Origin: Cohnella kolymensis
Lineage (GTDB): Bacteria; Bacillota; Bacilli; Paenibacillales; Paenibacillaceae
Assembly (NCBI RefSeq): GCF_000829465.1
Contig: NZ_JXAL01000023.1
Coordinates: 62,001 to 126,000 of the forward strand
Length of the DNA: 64,000 bases
Direction of reading: 5' to 3'
Shown here: positions 56,755 to 64,000 of the stretch, one piece after another
Numbering within the stretch: position 1 is the first letter of the stretch
How the letters are laid out: each line of letters starts with the position of its first letter
Position numbers and translations under genes: made by a program
The notes under the pieces: generated by a model
Database searches by the model: none
Told to the model about the DNA's origin: nothing
What the model saw: only the letters and a program-made list of their open reading frames with translations

Positions 56755-57849
56755 ATGCCCCGTTATCGCCTAAAGATGAATCTTCAGTTGTTCGCAGGCG
56801 AGAAAACGGAAAAAGCGACGCCCAAAAAGCGGCAGGAAAGCCGTGACAAAGGTCAAGTTGCCAAAAGTGCGGACATCCCCAGCTCTCTCATATTAATCGG
56901 CAGCATTTGCTGCCTGACCATGCTCGGACCCTTTTTCAACAAGCAGCTGCTGACCCTGTTCGGAGACGTGTTCCAGCATCGGCTCAACATGAATGTGACG
57001 GAAGAGAACGTGCTCAGTTTGTTCAGCCATTATTCCATTCAAATGCTTCTCTTTCTGGCTCCAATATTCGTGATCGTTCTCGTGATCGCCTTTGCATCGC
57101 ATTATGTGCAGTTCGGCTGGCTGTTTACATTCGAGCCGTTGAAACCGAAGCTTGAAAAGCTTAATCCGCTGCAGGGCGCCAAATCCATATTCGGTATGCG
57201 CGCATTGGTGGAGTTTTTAAAAAGCGGGTTAAAGCTTGTCACGGTCGGGATCGTTGTCTATCTCGTACTGTGGTCGGAGAAAGATCGTTTCTTGGATTTG
57301 GCTCAAGTGCCGGTAGAGGATATTTTCGCTTTTGTAGCTGACCTTACCATTCGACTTGGATTATTCGTCGCCGCATTCCTGTTCCTCTTGGCAGTCGGCG
57401 ACTATCTATATCAAAAGCATGAATACGAGAAAAACCTGAGAATGAGCAAGCAGGATATTAAAGACGAGTATAAGAACATGGAAGGCGACCCGTTGATCAA
57501 AGCGAAAATCAGGGAACGCCAGCGCCGCATGGCTCTGATGCGAATGATGCAGGAAGTGCCCAAGGCGGACGTGATCATCACGAACCCGACCCACTATGCA
57601 GTCGCCCTTAAATATGACGGCACCAAGATGGAAGCTCCGACGGTCATTGCCAAAGGTGCGGATTACATGGCGCTGCGGATTCGGGAAATCGCCAAGCAGA
57701 ATGATGTCATAACGATGGAAAACAAGCCGCTGGCCCGTGCACTGTTTGAACGTACCGAGGTAGGGGACAGCGTCCCCGCCGACCTCTTCCAAGCAGTCGC
57801 CGAGGTACTGGCCTACGTATACCGCCTCAAAGGCCGCAATAAAGCATAA
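56755..57849 (+). CDS. flhB: flagellar export switch protein FlhB
   Basis: A 364-aa FlhB: four transmembrane segments in the first 210 residues and a cytoplasmic self-cleaving domain with NPTHYAVALKY (cleavage between Asn and Pro), then PTVIAKGADYMAL and VAEVLAYVYRLKGR. It changes export from rod-hook to filament substrates when FliK measures hook length. I chose the ATG at 56755 with AGGAGG 7 bases upstream. A free homologue of the C-domain lies at 25493-25813. Confidence 0.96.
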   Translation: MPRYRLKMNLQLFAGEKTEKATPKKRQESRDKGQVAKSADIPSSLILIGSICCLTMLGPFFNKQLLTLFGDVFQHRLNMNVTEENVLSLFSHYSIQMLLFLAPIFVIVLVIAFASHYVQFGWLFTFEPLKPKLEKLNPLQGAKSIFGMRALVEFLKSGLKLVTVGIVVYLVLWSEKDRFLDLAQVPVEDIFAFVADLTIRLGLFVAAFLFLLAVGDYLYQKHEYEKNLRMSKQDIKDEYKNMEGDPLIKAKIRERQRRMALMRMMQEVPKADVIITNPTHYAVALKYDGTKMEAPTVIAKGADYMALRIREIAKQNDVITMENKPLARALFERTEVGDSVPADLFQAVAEVLAYVYRLKGRNKA

Positions 57850-58050
57850 AAATTGGGAAGAACGGTTGGCTACCGGAAAGGTGCAGAGAGAAAGGAATTG
57901 TCGCGGAAAGTGGAACGTCCGCCTTTGAAATCGAGTTGTATCCGATAGGATTTAATTCAATAACAACTTGATTTCAACAGCGGTGGAGTGGCAATCCTTT
58001 CTCGTCGCGCCAACAGTTGGTAGATAACGTATCAAGGGAGGGAGCGGCAC
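57850..58050 (+). other. flhB-flhA intergenic region
   Basis: A 201-base gap in an otherwise tightly packed operon. No open frame of note and no clear promoter or terminator is seen; it may hold an internal promoter that I cannot identify. The flhA ribosome binding site GGGAGGGAG lies near its end. Confidence 0.35.
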
Positions 58051-60082
58051 ATGAAGATTCGGGACCTAAGCATACTAATCGGCATCATAGGCATCGTCCT
58101 GATGATGGTCGTTCCGATTCCCAAAGAGCTGCTGGATGTGCTGCTTGTCATCAACATTTCCGTAGCCATCATGATTTTGCTCATTGCCATGAACACGCAG
58201 GATGCGCTTCATTTTTCCATATTTCCGACATTGCTGCTCATTACGACGATATTCCGGCTGGCGCTCAACGTATCAACCACCCGGCTCATTCTATCGGAAG
58301 CCGATGCCGGTCATGTAGTAGAGACATTCGGAAAGTTCGTTGCCGGTGGCCAAATCGCCATCGGATTTGTTGTTTTCCTTATCCTGGTCGTCGTTCAATT
58401 TATCGTCATTACCAAAGGTTCCGAAAGGGTCGCTGAAGTCGGTGCCCGCTTCACCCTCGACGCCATGCCGGGTAAACAGATGAGCATCGATGCGGACTTG
58501 AACGCCGGGCTTATCAATGAGCAGCAAGCCCGCGCCCGCCGCGAGAAGATCGAGAAGGAAGCGGATTTCTACGGGGCGATGGACGGTGCCAGCAAGTTCG
58601 TCAAAGGAGACGCCATTGCCTCCATCATTATCCTAATCATCAACCTGGTTGCAGGCTTCATCATCGGTATGGCCATTCACGCATGCCGGTAATGGAAGCA
58701 TTATCAACGTATTCCATTCTGACCATCGGTGACGGACTCGTCAGCCAGATTCCGGCTCTTCTGATCAGCACAGCAGCCGGTATCATCATCACGAGAGCGG
58801 CATCCGAAGGCAATATGGCTCATGATCTATCGACGCAATTGCTGCGTTATCCGAAGCTTTTGTACATCGTTGCCGGAACGGTTGCTCTGCTTGGGCTCGC
58901 GACGCCGATTCCTCTATTAAGCACAATTCCGTATGCAGCTATATTGGCTATTGCGGGTTACAGGCTGCAGAAGAATTTGGACAGGAAGCAGCAAGAAGAA
59001 GAGCTGCTGGTTGAAGAACAGCAGATTGAGGAGGTCAGGAGCCCGGAGAGCGTCATCAGCCTGCTTCAGGTCGATCCTATCGAATTCGAGTTCGGCTATG
59101 GCCTCATTCCTCTCGCGGATACCCAGCAAGGCGGAGATTTGCTCGATCGAATCATCATGATTCGACGGCAATGTGCACTGGAGATGGGACTTATCGTCCC
59201 CGTTATCCGAATTCGCGACAATATTCAACTAAAACCGAATGAATATGTCATAAAATGAAAGGAAATACGGTAGCCCGCGGCGAACTGTTATTACATCACT
59301 ATTTAGCTATGAGTCCCGGATTCGATGACGATTCCATTTCCGGGATCGAGACGCAGGAACCGGCTTTCGGCTTGCCCGCTTTATGGATTGACGAGGCCAC
59401 GAAGGAACGTGCGGAGATGTCCGGGTACACGGTGGTCGATCCGCCGTCAGTCGTCGCGACTCATTTGACCGAAGTCATCAAGAAATACGCGCATGAGCTC
59501 ATCGGCCGCCAAGAGACGAAGGCGCTTGTCGACAGCGTCAAAGAGACTTATCCGGCATTGGTAGACGAGCTGATTCCCTCCATTCTATCGGTGGGAGACG
59601 TTCAGAAGGTGCTGGCCAAGCTGTTGAAAGAGAAAATCTCCATCCGGGATTTGGTCACGATCTTCGAAACACTGGCTGATTACGGCAAGTTTACGAAGGA
59701 TCCTGAGGTGTTAACCGAATATGTCCGTCAAAGCTTATCGCGCCAAATTACACAGCAGTACGCAAGCTCTGCAGAACCGCTGAAGGTCATTACAGTGAGC
59801 CCGGCGGTGGAGAAGAAAATTGCCGATTCCGTACAGCAGTCCGATCAAGGCAGCTACCTGGCGCTGGATCCCGCATCATCCCAAGCCATTTTCCAGCGGC
59901 TGACGGAGCAAGTCAATCGGCTGATCCAATCGGGCCAGCAGCCGATCATCCTGACGTCGCCGACGATTCGCATGTATTTGCGGCAGCTGCTCGAGCGCAG
60001 CTTGCAGGATATACCGGTCATCTCATACAGCGAACTTGAACCTAGTATAGAAGTGCAGAGTGTCGGGGTGGTGAACGCATGA
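58051..60082 (+). CDS. flhA: flagellar export protein FlhA, frame broken twice
   Basis: FlhA forms the nonameric ring that takes export substrates to the gate. It has the membrane part (LLITTIFRLALNVSTTRLIL, the FHIPEP-region GMPGKQMSIDAD as DAMPGKQMSIDADLNAG) and a cytoplasmic domain. The frame breaks at about 58681 (one G missing in CAC-G-CATG; repaired it reads MAIHGMPVMEAL) and in the A-run at 59252-59255 (one A missing; repaired it continues YVIKMKGNTVARGE). With both repaired the protein is 677 aa, the normal length. The ATG at 58051 follows GGGAGG. Its end overlaps flhF by four bases. Confidence 0.93.
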
Positions 60083-61458
60083 AGGTAAAACGTTATATTG
60101 TGGATGGGCTGCCCGAAGCGGTTCAAATGATCCGCAGCGAGTTGGGCTCGGATGCCGTCATTCTCAATACCAAAGAAATCCGCACCGGCGGATTTCTTGG
60201 CATGTTCCGGAAGAAACGTGTGGAAGTGATTGCGGCGGTCGATGAGGCATCCAAAAAACCGCCTGCACGCAGGCCGATACCGGCACGCACACCGGAGCCG
60301 GTACCGGCATCGGCTGCAGAAGAAGCGCCGGTTCTTTCGCCAACGCTGCCTCCCAGCGCAGTGCGTGAAAAGTACAATCACAATCCAGCTGCTGTTAAAA
60401 CGCAGCCTCAAGCAGCGCCGGTATCTATTCCGATGGCGTCCGTCACCCAAATGTTAGACGCGCCTGCAGTTCGTGAAGCCCAGCATTCTTATGAAGGGCA
60501 GAGCGCCAAAGATACGCAAGCCGCAACTCTCGCGGCAGCCGTGCAGACGTTGGAAGCCAGGGATCATAAACAAGTGAAGGCTGAAACGTCTGCTCTGCTT
60601 GAGGAGCTTCGCTCCATGAAGGAAATGATGACCAAGATGGCCAAGCAGCAAACTTTTCGCAGCATGCCGGAGTCGGTGATGAAGTGGAGCCGGCGTCTGG
60701 CGGAACAAGGTGTCGATCCCGCGTATGTGGAGCAGTTTGCCGAAGCCGTCAATCAGCAGCTCGGAGAGGCGAATCAGGCAGACGAAGCCGCTTCTTATGA
60801 GGCTGCGCGAACGGTGCTTCGCGACTGGCTGCAAGCTTCGCGCGGAAGCGGGTTCGATCCGGCCACCAGAATCGTACACTTTGTCGGCCCGACGGGAGTC
60901 GGCAAAACGACAACGATCGCCAAGCTGGCCGCAGAGCAATCTTTTACCTATCATCGCAGCGTCGGTTTGATTACTGCGGATACGTACCGCATTGCCGCTG
61001 TAGACCAGCTTCGAACATACGCCGATATTTTGGGCATACCTTTGGAAGTCGTATTTTCACCGAGTGAACTCACACGTTCATATAAGAAGCTGAGCGATCG
61101 AGACTTATTGTTCATGGACACGGCAGGCCGCAATTACCGCAATGAATTGTTCGTGTCGGAGGTGAACAGCCTGCTCGCGCCCGGTGAGCAGACGGAGACC
61201 GTGCTTGTGCTGAGCATGACCCATAAATACGGCGACATGAAGCTGATCGCCAATCAATTCGTCAAGTACGGCGTGAATCAGCTGCTGCTCACCAAATTCG
61301 ACGAAACCGATTCTTTCGGTTCCATAGTCAACCTGGTGCGTGAATTCTCGTTCCAGATTTCCTACATCACGATCGGACAGACGGTTCCGGACGATATCAG
61401 GCGTTATGAGCCGGACGATTTGATCCGCCGGCTGCTGGGGGATCCGGCTTATGAATGA
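60079..61458 (+). CDS. flhF: flagellar biosynthesis SRP-family GTPase FlhF
   Basis: A 459-aa SRP-type GTPase that sets flagellar position and number. An N-terminal basic domain (about 1-130, Pro/Ala-rich toward its end) is followed by N and G domains with [17 protein letters not shown] (about residue 273), ADTYRIAAVDQLRTYADIL, and MDTAGRNYRNE. It forms a pair with FlhG, whose start lies 8 bases inside flhF. Confidence 0.95.
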   Translation: MKVKRYIVDGLPEAVQMIRSELGSDAVILNTKEIRTGGFLGMFRKKRVEVIAAVDEASKKPPARRPIPARTPEPVPASAAEEAPVLSPTLPPSAVREKYNHNPAAVKTQPQAAPVSIPMASVTQMLDAPAVREAQHSYEGQSAKDTQAATLAAAVQTLEARDHKQVKAETSALLEELRSMKEMMTKMAKQQTFRSMPESVMKWSRRLAEQGVDPAYVEQFAEAVNQQLGEANQADEAASYEAARTVLRDWLQASRGSGFDPATRIVHFVGPTGVGKTTTIAKLAAEQSFTYHRSVGLITADTYRIAAVDQLRTYADILGIPLEVVFSPSELTRSYKKLSDRDLLFMDTAGRNYRNELFVSEVNSLLAPGEQTETVLVLSMTHKYGDMKLIANQFVKYGVNQLLLTKFDETDSFGSIVNLVREFSFQISYITIGQTVPDDIRRYEPDDLIRRLLGDPAYE

Positions 61459-62308
61459 TCAAGCGGAAGCGCTGAGGCACTTGGTTCATTCTCAGGACAG
61501 CCAGGAGGCCAAGACAACACGTGTCTTGACCGTCACGAGCGGTAAAGGCGGGGTAGGGAAATCGAACTTCACCCTGAATTTTGCAATGGCATTGCAAAAA
61601 CGGGGATACAGCGTGCTGGTGTTCGATGCGGACGTCAGCTTTGCGAATATCGATGTTCTGCTCGGCACGCCGGCCAAATATAACTTGCTTCATCTGCTGA
61701 AAGGCGAGAAGACGATCTGGGAGATTATCCAGGTCGGACCGGACAATCTGCAATATATTGCCGGCGGCTCGGGTTTTCAAGATCTGGTCCGGTTAAGCGA
61801 GCAAGAGCTGGAGTATTTTGCTGCACAAATCGGCAAACTGAACGGCCATTTCGATTTCATCCTGTTCGATACGGGAGCGGGATTATCCAAAGAAACGGTG
61901 CGGTTCATCACCGCGGCGGAAGAAACGATTGTCGTCACCACACCGGAGCCCACTTCCATCACCGACGCTTACGCCTTAATCAAAATGCTGAAGTCGATGG
62001 GGCACGACATTTCTTTCCGGTTGGTCGTGAACCGTGTAACCGATGACAAGGAAGGCAAACAGACGGCGGATAACATCCGCCAAGTGGCGGACAAATATTT
62101 GGGACTGCAGCTTCCGGTGCTGGGCTTTATTCCGGATGACGCCAATGTGTCCAAAGCAGTGAAAAAGCAGACTGCATTGTCGGTGGCGTACCCCGATACT
62201 GCGGCGGTTCGCGGAATTGACCGGATTGCTGCGAACTTTTTGATGGAGCAGCAGGAAACTGGCGGTATGACGAACTTTTTTCAGCGGATAAAGAAATTGT
62301 GGGGCTGA
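61451..62308 (+). CDS. flhG: MinD-like ATPase FlhG (YlxH)
   Basis: A 285-aa ParA/MinD-type ATPase that activates FlhF GTPase and limits flagellar number. It has the deviant Walker A TSGKGGVGKSNFTLN (about residue 29), VFDADVSFANIDVLLG and LFDTGAGLSKETV. The amphipathic C-terminus (TNFFQRIKKLWG) fits a membrane anchor. The start overlaps flhF. Confidence 0.95.
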   Translation: MNDQAEALRHLVHSQDSQEAKTTRVLTVTSGKGGVGKSNFTLNFAMALQKRGYSVLVFDADVSFANIDVLLGTPAKYNLLHLLKGEKTIWEIIQVGPDNLQYIAGGSGFQDLVRLSEQELEYFAAQIGKLNGHFDFILFDTGAGLSKETVRFITAAEETIVVTTPEPTSITDAYALIKMLKSMGHDISFRLVVNRVTDDKEGKQTADNIRQVADKYLGLQLPVLGFIPDDANVSKAVKKQTALSVAYPDTAAVRGIDRIAANFLMEQQETGGMTNFFQRIKKLWG

Positions 62309-62382
62309 GGAACTGCCGGCTAGCAGCGATATGTTAGATGCAAATCCGACGGAGTCCTAAGCAGCCGGGGAGGGGGAGCCAA

Positions 62383-63675
62383 ATGCCGAAATATAACGTG
62401 TTGATTGTGGACGATTCCGCGTTCATGCGTAAGGTGTTCAGCGACGTGATCGCCGCAGACGCCGACTTCAAAGTATTGGCGACCGCCTCCAACGGTAAAG
62501 AGGGGCTGGAGCTCGCGCTCAAGCTGAAGCCGGACATCATTACAATGGATCTGGAAATGCCGCATATGAACGGCATCGAGGCATTGCGCCGCATCATGGC
62601 GGTTCAGCCGACTCCGGTTATCATGCTGTCGGCCGTAACGGACAATGGTACCCGCGATACCATCAGAGCGCTGCAATACGGAGCGGTAGATTTCATACAT
62701 AAGACGGACGGCGCGCTGAAAAAAGGCAAGCATCAAGTCGGCGAACAGCTCCTGTCCAAATTGCATATCGCGTTGGAGACCGTCAGGGGCGGCACATTCC
62801 GAATGATGCCGGCCGTTGAGGACACAATGGCGCCATACAGGCAAGCGGAAACGACGTCTCCATCGGCGGCAGCGCCCAAGCCAGACACGTCGTCAAAGAC
62901 TTGGAACGAAATGCCGCAGGATGGATCGTCATCGAGCTCGCTGCCGTTGCCTGAAATAAATATTGAGGCATCTGCTCTTACGCAAGCAGGACCAAGTCCA
63001 CCTGTGCCGGAGAGACAGACAAGCACAGTTCCGGACAGCAAGGGTGCGGATGAGGAACGCCGGGTTACACGTCAGACTTCAACGGTTTTTACGCATCTTG
63101 TAGCTATCGGCGCTTCAACCGGAGGGCCTCGCGCGCTGCATGAAGTGCTTACGGGATTACCCGCCGATTTTCCGGCACCCGTCCTGGTCGTGCAGCATAT
63201 GCCGCCCAAGTTCACCTTTTCGCTGGCTCAACGATTGGACAGCTTTTGCGGCATCGACGTTCGTGAGGCAGTGCACGGCGAGCTCGTTCAGACCGGCACG
63301 GCCTACATCGCTCCCGGCGGGCGGCATATGACCGTTGCCAAGCAGCGGGACGGAACTTTCCGCGTCATCTTGTCGGACGAGGCGCCGAAAAGCGGCCATA
63401 AGCCGTCGGTGGATGTCCTGTTCGAATCCTTGCTCGGACAGCGTCAACTGAAGCGGCATGCGGTGATCATGACCGGAATGGGCAGCGATGGAGCGAAAGG
63501 CATGAAAGCTCTCCAAGAGGACGGAGCGGCGACTACGATTGCGGAAGCGGAGCAGACGTGCGTCGTGTATGGGATGCCGCGTTCGGCAATGCAGCTGGGT
63601 GCCGTATCGCATTCTCTGCCGCTTCAAGCGATTGCTCCCGCTCTTGTACAAGAAATCAGCATCCTTAAGCGATGA
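62383..63675 (+). CDS. cheB: chemotaxis protein-glutamate methylesterase CheB
   Basis: A 430-aa CheB. The N-terminal receiver has Asp10/Asp11 and the phosphorylation site Asp56 in ITMDLEMPHMNG; a Pro/Ser-rich linker (about 155-245) leads to the methylesterase with Ser in AIGASTGGPRAL, His in VVQHMPPKF and Asp in MTGMGSDGAKG. It demethylates chemoreceptors and deamidates them. I chose the ATG at 62383 after GGGGAGGGGGAG; the frame runs open upstream to 62338. cheA follows. Confidence 0.96.
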   Translation: MPKYNVLIVDDSAFMRKVFSDVIAADADFKVLATASNGKEGLELALKLKPDIITMDLEMPHMNGIEALRRIMAVQPTPVIMLSAVTDNGTRDTIRALQYGAVDFIHKTDGALKKGKHQVGEQLLSKLHIALETVRGGTFRMMPAVEDTMAPYRQAETTSPSAAAPKPDTSSKTWNEMPQDGSSSSSLPLPEINIEASALTQAGPSPPVPERQTSTVPDSKGADEERRVTRQTSTVFTHLVAIGASTGGPRALHEVLTGLPADFPAPVLVVQHMPPKFTFSLAQRLDSFCGIDVREAVHGELVQTGTAYIAPGGRHMTVAKQRDGTFRVILSDEAPKSGHKPSVDVLFESLLGQRQLKRHAVIMTGMGSDGAKGMKALQEDGAATTIAEAEQTCVVYGMPRSAMQLGAVSHSLPLQAIAPALVQEISILKR

Positions 63676-63717
63676 ATTTAGCTGCTGCAGATCAGCCAAC
63701 CAGGAGGTATCCGGCTT

Positions 63718-64000
63718 GTGGATACGAATCAGTATTTATCCATCTTCATAGATGAGTCCAATGATCACCTGCAATCGCTCAACGAGAATATTCTTCGGTT
63801 GGAGCAGCAGCCTGACGATATCGATATCGTACAGGTCATTTTCCGTTCCGCGCATACGCTCAAGGGCATGTCGGCCGCGATGGGTTTCGAGGATCTTGCG
63901 TCGCTGACACACGAAATGGAGAATGTGCTGGATCTTGTCCGCAACGGCAAATTGAGCATGAACGACCACATGTTCGATGCCTTGTTCAGATGCTTGGACG
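63718..64000 (+). CDS. cheA: chemotaxis histidine kinase CheA, 5' part
   Basis: The gene is cut by the right window edge after 94 codons. The visible P1 domain has the phospho-accepting His46 in FRSAHTLKGMSAAMGFEDL. CheA phosphorylates CheY and CheB, both encoded upstream in the same operon. GTG start at 63718 with AGGAGGT 9 bases upstream. The rest, with the kinase and CheW-binding domains, lies outside. Confidence 0.95.
   Translation, partial: MDTNQYLSIFIDESNDHLQSLNENILRLEQQPDDIDIVQVIFRSAHTLKGMSAAMGFEDLASLTHEMENVLDLVRNGKLSMNDHMFDALFRCLD

Overview
This window reads as chromosomal DNA of a motile Bacillales bacterium, most likely a Paenibacillus-like member of the Paenibacillaceae. That placement rests on Bacilli-type gene order (coaD-ylbJ-ylbM-ylbN-rpmF; fapR-plsX-fab; rnc-smc-ftsY-ylxM-ffh-rpsP-khpA-rimM-trmD-rplS-lepB-rbgA-rnhB; sucCD-dprA-topA-trmFO-hslVU-codY; the fla/che operon), on strong AGGAGG-type ribosome binding sites with frequent GTG and TTG starts, and on moderately high GC. 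The species cannot be named from sequence alone. Coding is dense and almost all on the + strand. Only ylbJ, ylbM and comM lie on the - strand.

Region by region: (1) 1-3.8 kb: the end of rsmD, then coaD, a 51-bp palindromic tandem repeat, and the leftward pair ylbM-ylbJ. (2) 3.9-11.7 kb: tandem SigA promoters drive ylbN-rpmF. fapR has its own promoter overlapped by a FapR-like operator and leads the fatty-acid cluster plsX-fabH-fabD-fabG-acpP-fabF, followed by rnc. (3) 11.8-23.7 kb: chromosome maintenance (smc), SRP targeting (ftsY, ylxM, ffh), ribosome and tRNA functions (rpsP, khpA, rimM, trmD, rplS), signal peptidase, the 50S-assembly GTPase rbgA and rnhB. (4) 23.7-30 kb: an orphan FliK-like / FlhB-C-like pair (ylqG, ylqH), yraN, the stomatin-family pair hflK-hflC, and comM in reverse. 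(5) 30.3-40 kb: sucCD, dprA, topA, trmFO, hslVU and codY. (6) 40.3-64 kb: one long flagellar/chemotaxis operon from flgB to the start of cheA, packed with short overlaps that suggest translational coupling.

A striking property is that six genes (smc, ffh, hflC, sucD, a TIGR02530-type flagellar gene and flhA) carry eight single-base indels in total, several in homopolymers. Each becomes a normal full-length family member once one base is added or removed per site. Because smc, ffh and sucCD are core genes, these look like sequencing or assembly errors rather than real gene decay. I annotate each as one CDS and give the break point.

The most interesting biology is the stand-alone FliK/FlhB-C pair outside the flagellar operon, the hairpin repeats downstream of ylbJ, and several 5' leaders (rbgA, comM, dprA) in which the ribosome binding site lies inside an inverted repeat.
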